Source of the DNA: Zerene cesonia | Taxonomy: Eukaryota > Arthropoda > Insecta > Lepidoptera > Pieridae | DNA: 64,000 nt | Direction of reading: 5' to 3' | Assembly: GCF_012273895.1 (NCBI RefSeq) | Contig: NC_052106.1 | Span: 5,952,001 to 6,016,000 of the forward strand | Shown here: one piece after another, positions 1 to 12,822 of the stretch | Layout of the letters: each line of letters opens with the position of its first letter | Position numbering within the stretch: position 1 is the first letter of the stretch | Translations under genes and position numbers: made by a program | Notes under the pieces: model-generated | What the model was told of the DNA's origin: nothing | Seen by the model: the letters and a program-made list of their open reading frames with translations, nothing else | Database searches by the model: none

Positions 1-547
1 GACTGGCACTTGCTAAAGACGATGTTCGCGTTAAAATCTAAATAGAAGTCCAGGTGTGTAGACAATTAGAGTATAATCACTATATTTGAAGTGTTGTCAC
101 GGAGTTTCGTGGAAGCGCATTGTTAGCCGCCACCCAGTAGGTGTGTTTGCAAACGATTGAATGAGCCTGCCTCAATATTTGCTCTACGAATGAAGGAAAC
201 AATGGTCAGGGACAGTTGTGCGAGTCATGCGGATAATGTTAGGGTGCTGTGTGGGCGTGCGGCTCGGCGATTTGTTCATTAATTTTATTCATATTGTGTG
301 TAAATTTTAATATCAGATAGGAACTTTTATAGAAATATAATATAATATGATATATATTTCAAAAAAGGAACACTAGTACAACAATAATACAGACCTTAGA
401 AATAGTGGTGAACTGTGTATCGAAGGCCAGTTAGAAGTATCGAGATGAATTGAATCGTTCGTTGATTACTTTTTCTTAAATTATATTAATAAAAATGAGT
501 GTTTATCACAATAAAGCATATGAAGCCTTTAGCCTGAATAAGAATAA

Positions 548-599
548 AGTCGCACGACTGTCGCACCCAAGTACCCTAGCATAGTCGCACGATTGTCGC
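548..599. repeat. Short direct repeat in a GC-richer island
   Basis: A 17-mer (AGTCGCACGA, C or T, TGTCGC) occurs at 548-564 and 583-599 with one difference, 35 bp apart. It is followed by a GC-rich patch to about 690. It could be a pair of binding sites; no known factor is assigned. Confidence 0.45.
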
Positions 600-3500
600 C
601 ACCTACAATTCCACCTAACAAAATAGTATCAAGCAAAGGCGAGCGTGTTTGCACGTTCGCGGCGGCCACCGCGGGAGGCTCGACCACCACAATTTATTTC
701 ATTTCAATCCATTGACAGCACAGCACGCGATTTCACATTGCCATAGTGAACTTCACTAAGCCCTCAATACAATGTATTATAATTAATGCGTTTGACGTGT
801 GCTCTTAAATGAAACCGTTTTCAACGACGAAATCGTTAAGTTTGACACAATATAAATAATCCTGCTCTTTTAGGAAATAAAGAGAATATAAATGAAAAAT
901 TACGTAACTGGATGTGGGAAAGCAATATAGAGCTCTGAAAGGCGATAAATAAGTGAAATAAGTCGAAAGAGCGTGTTATTTTTACTAATCATTCATATTG
1001 TAAAACGATAGTCTCGAATTGTCGAGCAACTGCAACAGCTGAATAATAAATGAGCGATTTAAACAAATATTAAACATTTATATACATACATATATTGTAT
1101 TTTTAATTAATTAATGATCTGGAAATATCCATTATAATTTTTATAAGTTTTTCTAAGAGATTTTTTCGATATAGTTGATATAATATATATAGTAAGGCAC
1201 AAAGATGACCAGATTTTATTCACGTTACCACCACTTATTCGTCTTTAATATGAATTATGAATAAAATTTCGTAAGTCTATAATAAATAACACATTATTTT
1301 CTGAACCTTTGTCAAATTAACGAACATATTGCAATTAATATGACAGTGATGTAAAGTAGTGCAATTTGGTACAAGCTTGTGATTATTACCTATTTTAGCA
1401 TGCCAAAAGTCGATGAATTCCATTCATAAAATGCAAATACGCCTTAAATCGCCTGACGCAGTCGGTCAACAATTCAATAGTGGCTTACAAGGAATATATA
1501 AGTCAACTTAACTGCTGGTTACGTCCTGTATAGATAACCCAGTTTATTTTACGAATTGTTGAGGTAGGTCGACCATACCAATACCACACGAATTTAGTTT
1601 CTAACTCAATCGAATAAGATTGATTTTAGAGCGAATGATCGATAAGGAGATTTAGATTTTTTGTCGAAGACTTGTTAAGCTCACCTAATAACGTGACTTA
1701 ATGCTTTAATAAATATTAGATTAGTCGTAGCGTAGGTCGTAGTTAATATTGATTGTGTTTTGCTTTTACGAGGTTGGTCTGAGGATGTTTTATATGCAAG
1801 AATGTAACTTTGGTGTGTTTATTTTTATTGGAGGATCTTTCATGGTATCAAGTGAGATTTATTGTAATGATGTCTCACGAAATCTCTCAGAAAGAGACCT
1901 TTTGGTATAGAAACTGTTTTTAAAATTGTTTTTTTTTTGAAAAATTTATTATTTGACTCTAAGATGCAAATAAAAGCTAAGTTCTTTTTAGTTTTATTGC
2001 ATTCGATTGAAATATAAATTCTCACACTACAAAGTATATATAAGTGAAGTTATTGTTCATTAATCCATTAGCTAATCTTTAATCAAAAATACTCAAACAC
2101 AATCAATTAGAATTCAGTGTGTTGTATCAACAGAGCGATTGATTCCGGACCATTGTCGTTTACTTATCGTATTTTCAATTAGAACACATTAAATAGCAAA
2201 ATATTTGCGCTAAGAAACTTCATACAAATCCGAGCACTCCATGCGGGTTCCCGGTTAAATTGATCCCAATACTTAAACTTCACACTGCGCCATTGTCACG
2301 TCACACCTAGCGTGAATACTTCGACACCATTGTGAACTTGGGCCTGGCGACCCGCAGTGCTGGGTTAGCCTCAACACGTGCGCTCTGAATAGGCCCTTAG
2401 GATCCTTGGACGGTTCTTCGTAATTGAATTATGGCTATGTTGTGATGTGATTATGTAATTGGGTAACAAGATAGTAAATAAAATGGAACTTTCGTTATGC
2501 GCATAATAATTTTGCTGATGATTTAAATTAATGGCGATTTAGTATCAGCGTTTAGTTTTAAGACGAAATCTAATGGAATAATATATGTTAATTTTGGTAG
2601 ATAGATTGGAACAGATTTATTATTCATAGTGTTTTAAAAAGCACTGTAATGTATGGTCTAAGTATGTTGTATAATATAATGTACATTGTATACCTACGTA
2701 TATTGTATATGTGTATTATATATATATGGTTTCCACTTTCTATTTATCATTCTTGCGAAAGAAGTTTTAGAACTCTTTTGCAGTTTTATTATAACTGTTA
2801 TCACCCTATTATTAGGTACACATAATTAATAGATACTTTACTTAGTCCTGCAGTTATTGTATTTTTCGCTATAGTATTGAGTAATTATATCACTTTATAT
2901 AAACATAACCTGACCGTTAGGAACATTTCTCAAGCGCAAGATACATATTTGTTTTGGTTAAAATTTCGGGTTGTTTTCTTTGTAAACCCGCGGAGGCAGT
3001 TGCGTGAAGGCCTCACTTGACAAATATCGCCATGAATTTTGGCTCTGTTTATATAAGATTTGTCAGATTTCGATGTTTAGTAAATAAACAAAGTGTGTTT
3101 GAAGTGTGCAAGAATTAAATGTTGGATGTCGCATTGTTGCGGAATGACTTTTTGAAAGGTTTCGCTTAAAATAACATTAGAATTTAACGTCGCTTAGCTC
3201 TAAAAATGAACAGAATTTTTCGAAGTTTTTGAGATTATTTAGAACGTGAGAAGTTTGACGAGATTTATTTAATTTAAAAATTATCCTAGGACAGGACAGA
3301 AATACGCATTTTGTTCTATAATTTAAAGATAAAAATAACATGACGACTTTTTATTCTAAATCGTATTTAATCGATTAACAATCGAAATATTGTAACTTCA
3401 TCGTTTATCTACAAGAACAAAGTTAATACATAAAGTATACGAAGAAATAAAATCACAACAAACTTCTCTGAAACGAAGTACAGATTCGGGTAGTTACTTT

Positions 3501-4998
3501 ACAAAAGATAGCGCATTCTATGCTTTCCCTGACTATGGATTTTATCTTCAGCCACCAATAAAACACCACGTAGTAATAAAATATTGCGCAATTCACATAA
3601 TCAGCGTAACAAGATCACCTCAAAAGGCTGTTAACTGTTAAGTGTCCTACAATTGGACAGGTATTGTCGAAAATACTCGATTCGTATCACTCTGGCATAT
3701 CAAATCGGGTGCTCAATGAGTTATACAATAGCCCAAGGAGATAATAAGGAAATGCGGATTGTCTGAAAGCTTTTGTGATCGGAAAGAAGCCTTAGATAGT
3801 TTCATTGAGCGGCGCATAATTGCGCAGACGTTCATTCATAAATTCGTTCGAGCAGAAATCCTTGAGAATCGCGGAAGTTTTCGATACGGTTTTTGGAATG
3901 CGAACTGATATTTTGTGTTGATATGTACATGAACTTTATGTAAAGTTTATCGGAACTAATGAATAAAGCTGAAGAGTTTGTTTGTTTATTTGAACGTGCT
4001 AGTCTCTGCAGTTAATGGACCGATTTCGAAAATTCTTTCACTGTTAATTAAGTAGTAGTTACGCATGAGTGCTACATGCTATATATGTAGCGCGGGTAAA
4101 GCCATAGCGAATTAGTTAGTTACTATATACTTATTAATGGACTTTAATATTACTTGACAACACAATTTCTAGTACAAATTCTAGAAAAAAAATAACAAGA
4201 ATATTTTTTATAGAATTTGTATATCTTTTAAAATAAGAAAATGTTTAAAATAAGAAAATGTGTAACACTTTTTTTTATACAATTTCAATTTGGAATGCTA
4301 GAATCCACGGCAAATTGATAATTCAAAAATGCACCCATTCGATTATCCGATTTCATACTATCCACGTCCGAAAACTAAGGAAACATAAAAAGTCCGTTGA
4401 AATAAGAAAAAAAACGCGAAATTATCGAGACTATAATGAGCCCCTATGGCGCAGCGTGAGTCCGAAATTCAATCAAAAGGAATTTATTGCCCAGATTCGC
4501 AAAGGCTACGCTCTTTTCAAACGTCGATTGTTAAAGCGGGAATGATTTTTTTCGATAATAGGCCGGCGCGAGCGCTGCGGCCCGCCATTATAAAACGCAT
4601 TGAAATGACAGTAGAAGTAACGCCCACTTTTTTAAATCTTTTTGTGTGCGTCTTCAAAAGTTTTTAAAGATGATAGAATAGGAACATGAAGGGCCTTAGG
4701 TTACCAATAAATATGGGTTTTTTTCTAAGTTACCATTTTTTTCTTTACAGTACCTACACTACTAAATTTATGTAATATTATTATATTTTACGATTTACTA
4801 CATAATGCAAAGAGGTCTAACAATTTTATCTGCTAGACTTGTAGAAAAAAAACTGTTGAATTAATAAGGCGATAAAGTCATATGAATCGTTAAATTATTA
4901 TAACTATTTGTAATCTATGGAAGGAAGAAGGCATTTTACAAATTTGTCAACAATAATAATAAAAGTACTCTGTGATGTGAAGTGAATGATTCACTTAT
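600..4998. other. AT-rich intergenic DNA
   Basis: No gene is recognised. One Su(H)-type match (TTCTCACA, 2019-2026) and a GC-richer stretch at about 2230-2420 of unknown nature are the only features seen. The open frame at 4258-4667 has no recognisable domain. Confidence 0.4.
913..920 (+). promoter_or_regulatory. Isolated Su(H)-type site
   Basis: TGTGGGAA in AT-rich DNA without a partner. Possibly chance. Confidence 0.2.
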
Positions 4999-5558
4999 AG
5001 TAGGGGAGCCCAAGAGGGGATTTTGGGATTTACTCGAGCGCGTCAGATTATTATAAGGGAACGTACCTTACCTATTACTAAGTACCTCCAGAAAGTATGA
5101 GCAGTTAATACTGGTGGGTGCGCTCACAGGAGCCGCAGAAAATTTAAAAATATCGATAATTCTTTAAGGTTACGCTCAAATTGTCAGATTAGCGAAATTT
5201 GGATACTTTATGTTGTAAATAATCCGTAATATCTTTATCTGACGCGCTCGAGTCATATATTTTTATATTTTACCTTTTATTTGTAGCCACGAAATTACCA
5301 CATAAATCGTAAGAATAAGTTATATTTTATTTCAGTGATATGCCAATGCATTTAAAATATCAAAATCTCACGTGCTTGAGTATTTCCACAGCCCCGTTTT
5401 TCTTTTACAAAAAAAAAAAAAATACCAAAAACCTTTTTCCACCGCTAAAATTGAAAACACTATAGGACTTTTTTTCTTGCTATCGTATAATCTGCGAATT
5501 CCAATAGGTTTCTGAAACGCTCGAGTAAATACACATTTAGCATCTCGGGTCCCCTACT
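4999..5558. mobile_element. MITE with 41-bp imperfect terminal inverted repeats
   Basis: The left end (4999-5039, AGTAGGGGA to ACTCGAGCG) is an imperfect inverted copy of the right end (5518-5558). An additional inverted pair, GAGCGCGTCAGAT and its complement, lies inside near 5036 and 5240. TTA occurs near both borders, suggesting a PIF/Harbinger-like target duplication, although the left border has one extra base. A 12-bp direct repeat AAGTGAATGATT also flanks it at 4980-4991 and 5565-5576. No transposase is encoded. Confidence 0.65.
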
Positions 5559-5576
5559 TTACTTAAGTGAATGATT

Positions 5577-6439
5577 AAAAATGATATTTCTAAATGAATA
5601 AAGCTGTTTAAATCATAAAATAATATGTAAGTCTATATATAAAAATACTATTATAATAGTTTTTACACATCTTCGTTTATCAGTAATTGTTATAGGGTTG
5701 GTTTCATGTAGCGTCTCGTAAACAAACTTAAATGGCACTCTAGTGGCCTACAAACACGTGTTCGTGTTTGGTTACTCTAAATTATTTAAACTGTGTCATA
5801 AGGAAAATCAGCTTTATGTGAAAGATATAAAGCTTGATTCAGGTTATGGTTTAATTCTTATTCGTTTCAATGAAAATCCAATGCTAATGAATGTTATTAA
5901 AGTCGATTTTGCATTGATGCGTCGAGAAAAGCCTTATCAATAAAGGGCCATAAATTGAAAGATATCCGTATTTTTAAGGGGCACTTTAAGGCCATCTTAG
6001 CCGTGTCGTATCGAATGATTGTGTTAGGCCGATCCATCAAATCTGAGACGTTTTGTAGGCTTCTATTGAGCTTTTTTGCCGCACAGTCATTTCCTGTAGC
6101 CCAGAGCTATTTTAACCGAAATTTCGCGAAGATACAATTAAATTTTTTCGCTCGCTTTTTTTCTTTTTTTATATTTCGGCCAGTCGGCATTATGTTACGT
6201 AAAAAGATTTTGTTAAGTGAGATAAGGACGTCCTAACCGATACGGTTTTTGGGTTGGACTTTTTCGATTCGCGTTTTGCCATTTGTTTGCGAAATGACCG
6301 AGGTTTTTTGTTAGTTTCGTATTGCGTGTTTCTTGTGATGTTTTTTGTGAAGTAAATATTACAACTTTTCGAAATTTTAGGTGGCTCAAGGAACATTATA
6401 GCTACTGATGCAAACGATGAGTATTATTGCAAACAAACA
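5577..6439. other. Intergenic DNA
   Basis: No gene recognised. Two short overlapping open frames (5743-6236) show no domain. Confidence 0.35.
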
Positions 6440-6640
6440 CCGGAGGCCCGTTTCCTTTTCCTCACCCGAACCAGTCCATTCCTTCTTTCCAGTCGTTAAT
6501 CCATTCCTTTTCCCTTACCCCAAAAAAGCGGGCAGCGCATTCGCAGAGGATCTACCTTTGCGAATGTTCATGGGCGGTGGTGATCGCTTACCATCAGGCG
6601 AACCATCAGCTCAGTTGCCCGCTATGACATAAAAAAAAAA
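6440..6640 (+). mobile_element. SINE-like element, 5' truncated
   Basis: A 3' part of a family seen seven times here. It runs from the CCGGAGGCCCG motif, through a CCATTCC-rich middle and a conserved stretch with CATGGGCGGTGGTGATCGC, to TCAGTTGCCCGCTATGACAT and an A10 tail. The family resembles abundant SINE-like repeats known from butterflies (Metulj-type); naming is by memory and tentative. Confidence 0.75.
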
Positions 6641-9600
6641 TCATCAAATATCCTTAACGTTATCTAGCTAATTTATTTCACTAATGCTGCATTATCACTT
6701 TAGTTCTTGTATTTTAACCTCCTGCCTGTATCCAATACTAACGCAACGCACGCAGTTGCGTAACTGTCAAACGTGTCCTTTTTGTAAGCATCAAAAAATC
6801 AGCAGCTTCCGTCCAAAAAACGGTTATTTCGCCGCAATCCGACACCGCAAGGTTGCTACACGTGCAGAAATAAATGCATTTTTTTTTAAGAAAAATTAAA
6901 AAAAAGTCCTTCGGCACTAACGAAGGTTTTTATCGCCGAATATTTTACCGTCACGTGTTTGTGATTTGCCACTAATGGGGCTTCCTTTACTGATTGTGAC
7001 AAGTGGAGAGAATTTTTGCGTAGAGTTACCATTATGTAAAGTTTAATCCGGTTTTGTTTGACAGTTTTGTATAGTTGCGAAACAGCAAGCTTTATTAAAA
7101 TGGATAGACCATCAACAATGTTCATAAACAATGACCTATGTTCCTTCTTAAAAATATCTTTGAAGAACTCATTCATGTCATCCAAGAAATTGTTAATGCT
7201 TGTGATTAGAGACAAAATCTACACATGCATAATTTAAAATAATCACGGTGATGCAACTTGCAAGATATGTTAATACACGTCCCATACAAACATACACGTT
7301 AACCATATGAAATAGTACGAACATAAAAACACGAGCATTACAGCATTATCTGAAAGTTGATTTAATATCCAGTAAAAAATCCTATTGAATATACAGAATT
7401 AACAAGTACTCGATCGAATCAGACAACGCTTTTAATTGACAATTCCTCATATTCATTACTTTCCAAAATCATGGTCAACACTCGGAAGTAACCAAGTGTT
7501 ACAAAACACCCAATTAAATGCTTTTAGCGATTTCCTTCCCACTTAGTGTGAAATTATCTTAAAAATTTCCCTCACAATAGTAGAGTGGTCACTTAAAGGT
7601 TGTAAAAAGTAACACACTCAAGTGCGTTTATGACGCTCTTCCTACACCGGTTGAGTGCGAAAAGATTAGCATTTTAAACCGGAAAGGCATTTGAGTTTCG
7701 AGAGGGTCGTTAAATGCATTTGTTTTGTCGTAAACAATTGAATGGCTATTGTAGTTTCGCTGCTAGCTTTCTGCTGCTTGTGTTTAAAAGATTAAAGTTT
7801 GACGGTAAGGAAATGTTGTAATTTATATATAATTAAAACGTTTGTAGCCGAGAATCATCAATTTTAAAAATAATTATTATTTGTGGATATTCTTCAAATA
7901 GTTCTCTTAATTATATCATGGATGCTTCATTAAGATTGCATAAAAACAAATTTTTAATAACCTTAAGATCATTGTTAAAACTTTACCAGCAATATAACTT
8001 TATAGTAATACCTTATTTACTTAATACTTTCTATAAATAGGAGATTAAATACAGTCTATTTCCATTGTTACGCTACACACACTCGTAGGTAGGTAGGTAA
8101 CATTAACAAGTTAATTTTTTCACGGCCAACGACCGTGAAAACCTTATTTATGCCCACAAAAGAATAAAGACTTAGGAAACTGTTAATAACACTTTTAGCT
8201 ATCACCTCTTGTTGACGATATAGCGAAGCGTGAAGCTTTCACAAAACTATTATAATACCGAAAATTTAACAACTTCTTATCTAGACTCTAATCACAAACG
8301 GTTAAGGTGTTATATTTCTCTGTAACATTCGTGTAGATGCATTTAGAAATTTGTAAATGGAAGGACTGTTTTGATGAAACTATAAGAGTGCAGATACACG
8401 TTCTATTTTACTTGATGTCGCATATGGTTTGACCAATCTGATACGTTAAAATGTTTTGTGTATTCTCGAAAACAAGCAGATATAACCGTGTAGCCGCAAC
8501 ATTAAGGCTTATTCTCATTCGTGTTTTACGGGATGTTGTTTTGCACAAAGCGGGATAGAGCTGTGAATTTTAACAAGCGCACTCTGTTGATTTTCACAGG
8601 TTTTTGGATTTAAATATTTGACGGTTTCGCTTTGATAAAAAGTGCGGGTGGCCGGTGTTTAGATTCTTTTCGATATAATGATTGACACCTTGGTTTCCAT
8701 TTTGAGACCGTGTGTAAAAATTTCAATAACTTCACTGTTCTACGCATTATAATTATTATTTTTTTTATTGCTGTTAAGCAATAAGGCCGCCTCTTGCACA
8801 AACGATGTATTTTTTTTTCTTTTTATTGTATTCTTGCTGTTTTTGTATAAGTTTCTGCAATAAAGCATTATAAATAAATAAATAAATAAATATAATGTCA
8901 GGTATTCAATTTTCATTAACTATGACATTATTTAAATGTTCATTCAATCTAAATAGGATTATATATCTATATTTGAATTTGCACCATAAATAGCACCATA
9001 AGCAGCTGAAGTAATTTATTTCTCAATGAAAATGCTATCTAAAATTACTTTTTATCAAGACAACGACTTTCATTCAACTTTTGTTATTTAAGTACTCTAT
9101 ATTAATAACACCCTTTTATTGTTTTACAATACGTTGATCCTAGCCTAGGTAAGGCACGAGCTAGTACCCAGCCCACAAATTCTAGGAACGTCCATTTCAC
9201 ATAAGATCCTTTCCAATTGTCACTATAAGCAGCTTTCAAAGAGGCCGACAGGGGCGGCAACCTCAAACAGATCTTAAATTAGTATTGTAAAAACATCTTC
9301 AGAAATATTACAATACTTCTGGCACTATAGTTCAATGGATTGTAAGTGCCACGTGTTTTTATTCAGAATAATTTAGCGCACGCTGCAGTACATGTATTAT
9401 TTCAATAAATTTTATAACTGTGTTTAAATATTTAGAAGTAATATTTAACATAAAAATGTCTATCTGAATTCATACCACAGACACTTGACTTTAGAAATTT
9501 AAGATCTCAAACGTGATTTATTCGTTATATTATTTTAACCGCCTATTCGAACTCTTTAGAGCGAGCGTGGTCAGGGGGAATCTGAAACAATATACTGAAT

Positions 9601-10988
9601 AAATTGAGTTTAAAATCCGTTAAAATATAATGAATATGTGAATATATAAGACTCGCATTAAATCGAAAACAGTAAAACGTTGTATTTAACTCAAAACAAT
9701 GTAGCCTCTTTTATTCATCAATATGAAATGTTTCATAACATTGATATGATTACCTTTTAGATGTTTAATTGTGTATAAAAGTAAAATAATCCTTAATTCT
9801 TATATATGTGCCTGTATACAAATGGTTCCAATAATTGATTATAATTAATAAAATCTAATTTAAAATTATGTAGGTACTTAGATAAATCATAGTACAATAG
9901 AATGAAAAAAACATTACGTAGATAGTTGATAATGCTACGGCGTAGCGATAGAAGTTATATAAGAATGAAAATAAAAAAAAAAATCATTATACGTATAGCA
10001 TATAGCATACAGCATATATTTATATATGTTGTGGTCTAGTTTGTTTGAAGCATTTTATTAAGGATAACCTTTTAAAAGGCAATATTTTAAGATATCCATT
10101 TGACTTACATACAAAAGTAGGAGATAGGCATTGTAATGATACGAGGAAAAGAAATAAAATTGAAATGCCTGTTTTCCGGCTTAGTAAACTAAGAAAATCA
10201 TTTATGGGACAGGGTATTAAATAGTTTTGCTGTGCTCAATTCAAAAACTATGTTAAAATGCATCAGTTCAGAGAGCCTATTATAGCATTAATAGATATGT
10301 AGAATATGACAATCCATGGAATATTATCGCTTAAGAACTACAGTTCATTGGCATCTCTGTTATGTACATATTACATATTATATAGAGCTACAATGTAATA
10401 TTTATTTTAAAAGAGCAACTACAGAGTTCCTTGCCTGCTCTTCTCTGTGGAAACTACTTTTCAACCGGTGGTAAATGTGAAGTTAAACTGTATAAGAATC
10501 TATAAGAAGTCTAATTGAACTAATAAATGTTTGATTTTGAGTTGGATAACTCTATGGATATATTTTCTTTTAATAATATAAAAAATTAAATATTATCAGT
10601 GCGTATTTGTATTAAAATATCTTAATAAATGTAATGGGATATAAATAGATACTTATTAAGAAATAAAAAACAAAGTAAAGCTCATAAATAAACAGATTCT
10701 GTACAGCATGAAACCATATTAGATTTATGTAAATTGATATCAACGTGAATTCTTTCCTGATATGAGGCTTTATAATTTCTGGGACTTAATTGTTATGTAT
10801 ATTGATTAAAAAACTACTAAATTGACCTAGTTGAATTAACACGTATTTGGGTTGCATTCAAAGTCTAATAGTAATATTTTTATCAGTTATATCAAATACT
10901 ACTAGTTATATCAAGGTGGCATCGAATAGACCGAAAAGATTTGCTCGAGCTAAGTAAACGCGGTGCCTAATTCCTGTGTGTCTTCACG
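6641..10988. other. AT-rich intergenic DNA
   Basis: No gene recognised. A non-LTR retrotransposon-like 3' end is described separately at 8770-8893. A small TTCACGG/CCGTGAA hairpin lies near 8120-8140. Confidence 0.35.
8770..8893 (+). mobile_element. Probable non-LTR retrotransposon 3' end with (ATAA)n tail
   Basis: A T-rich stretch ending TTCTGCAATAAAGCATTATA runs into five AAAT-type repeats. This is the usual look of a 5'-truncated LINE tail in Lepidoptera. No coding remains. Confidence 0.45.
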
Positions 10989-11988
10989 NNNNNNNNNNNN
11001 NNNNNNNNNNNNNNNNNNNNNNNNNNNNNNNNNNNNNNNNNNNNNNNNNNNNNNNNNNNNNNNNNNNNNNNNNNNNNNNNNNNNNNNNNNNNNNNNNNNN
11101 NNNNNNNNNNNNNNNNNNNNNNNNNNNNNNNNNNNNNNNNNNNNNNNNNNNNNNNNNNNNNNNNNNNNNNNNNNNNNNNNNNNNNNNNNNNNNNNNNNNN
11201 NNNNNNNNNNNNNNNNNNNNNNNNNNNNNNNNNNNNNNNNNNNNNNNNNNNNNNNNNNNNNNNNNNNNNNNNNNNNNNNNNNNNNNNNNNNNNNNNNNNN
11301 NNNNNNNNNNNNNNNNNNNNNNNNNNNNNNNNNNNNNNNNNNNNNNNNNNNNNNNNNNNNNNNNNNNNNNNNNNNNNNNNNNNNNNNNNNNNNNNNNNNN
11401 NNNNNNNNNNNNNNNNNNNNNNNNNNNNNNNNNNNNNNNNNNNNNNNNNNNNNNNNNNNNNNNNNNNNNNNNNNNNNNNNNNNNNNNNNNNNNNNNNNNN
11501 NNNNNNNNNNNNNNNNNNNNNNNNNNNNNNNNNNNNNNNNNNNNNNNNNNNNNNNNNNNNNNNNNNNNNNNNNNNNNNNNNNNNNNNNNNNNNNNNNNNN
11601 NNNNNNNNNNNNNNNNNNNNNNNNNNNNNNNNNNNNNNNNNNNNNNNNNNNNNNNNNNNNNNNNNNNNNNNNNNNNNNNNNNNNNNNNNNNNNNNNNNNN
11701 NNNNNNNNNNNNNNNNNNNNNNNNNNNNNNNNNNNNNNNNNNNNNNNNNNNNNNNNNNNNNNNNNNNNNNNNNNNNNNNNNNNNNNNNNNNNNNNNNNNN
11801 NNNNNNNNNNNNNNNNNNNNNNNNNNNNNNNNNNNNNNNNNNNNNNNNNNNNNNNNNNNNNNNNNNNNNNNNNNNNNNNNNNNNNNNNNNNNNNNNNNNN
11901 NNNNNNNNNNNNNNNNNNNNNNNNNNNNNNNNNNNNNNNNNNNNNNNNNNNNNNNNNNNNNNNNNNNNNNNNNNNNNNNNNNNNNNNN
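10989..11988. other. Assembly gap (1000 N)
   Basis: A run of exactly 1000 N, a placeholder length. Right edge is a poly(T) run followed by an (AATA)n repeat ending near 12065, suggesting a retroposon inside the gap. Confidence 0.99.
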
Positions 11989-12174
11989 TTTTTTTTTTTT
12001 TTTACAATGTCAATTTATTTTTAGGCAATATGTACTGTAAAGAATAAATAAATAAATAAATAAATACTACGTCTGATCACATATCTTAATTGCATATAGC
12101 ATAAAGCTTTAAATTTTCCTAATGAAAGATCATTTATTAGATGAACTCTAACTGATGTTATGTTTTATGTTATA

Positions 12175-12380
12175 CTAGACGATCGTCCCGGCTCCGTCCG
12201 GATAATAAGAACCCTGTTTTATCCTAAGGGAATATTTAATCGGAATATGAAGTATCCTATCACCCAAGTCAGCTCATACCCTGACTGTACACTTTAGAAA
12301 TTTATTTCATCGAAATTCGTTCTGTAGCTTCAGCGTGATTGACGGACAAACATTCAAACAAACTTTCACATTTATAATAC
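12175..12380 (+). mobile_element. RTE-type retroposon tail, family 2
   Basis: Shares its layout with 59802-60005: CTAGACG start, CGTCC...GGAT motif, a middle with CAAGTCAGCT-like text, then GCGTGATTGACGGACAAACA and CTTTCACATTTATAATA at the end. Non-coding, 5' truncated. Confidence 0.6.
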
Positions 12381-12588
12381 TAGCTACACCCCGCGGTTTC
12401 ACCCACGTAAGTCCGTATCCCGTAGGAATATGGGAATAAAAAGTTGCCTATATGTTATTCCAGTTGTCCAGCTGTCTACGTACCAAATTTCATTGCAATC
12501 GGTTCAGTAGTTTTTTCGTGAAAGAGCAACAAACACACACACATCCTTACAAACTTTCACATTTATAATATTAGTAGGGTAGGATTAG
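12380..12588 (+). mobile_element. RTE-type retroposon tail, family 1
   Basis: One of four copies here (also 19769-19978, 42883-43050 and 43394-43600). Shared blocks are CGCGGTTTCAC, GTAAGTCCGTA, TTGCCTATATGTTATTCCA, AATTTCATTGCAATCGGTTC and CATTTATAATATTAGTAGG. Common in lepidopteran genomes as 3' ends of RTE-like LINEs; clade name tentative. Confidence 0.65.
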
Positions 12589-12599
12589 TGTGATTAAAT

Positions 12600-12822
12600 T
12601 TAATTATCAGCGTTGTAGGGACTTTCCTACAACATTATGCTGAGCCAGGGCCTTTCTGCAGCCACAACGCACACACTTATATACTGTTATTATTAGAAAT
12701 CTGTTCTTCTCATCATTGTTCTTAATTTTTCTTTCTTTTTTATGTCTTTTTTTGTAATTGTTTTTAATATTGTGTATGTTGTTTGGTTGCAATAAATCAT
12801 TTGTATTATTATTATTATTATT
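12600..12822 (+). mobile_element. Non-LTR retrotransposon 3' end with (ATT)n tail
   Basis: A T-rich untranslated stretch ends in TTGCAATAAATCATTTG followed by six or more ATT units. It is the third retroposon tail in a row (12175-12822), so this is a nested insertion hotspot. Confidence 0.5.

Noticed and set aside
2019..2026. TTCTCACA Su(H)-type match (also 43966-43973)
   Set aside because: Single lower-specificity matches in AT-rich DNA, expected by chance.
6408..6632. Small frames in the SINE-like copies (also 26053-26415, 40396-40650, 60308-60601, 61151-61369)
   Set aside because: Repeat-derived; the same text recurs in several copies with different frames and stops.
8871..8893. Short tandem AAAT repeats as a CRISPR-like or satellite array (also 12041-12065)
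   Set aside because: Simple microsatellite tails of retroposons; no spacers or longer units.
10963..12040. Open frames over 350 codons across the N runs (also at 14853-15914 and 24443-25629)
   Set aside because: They consist almost entirely of unknown bases and carry no coding evidence.
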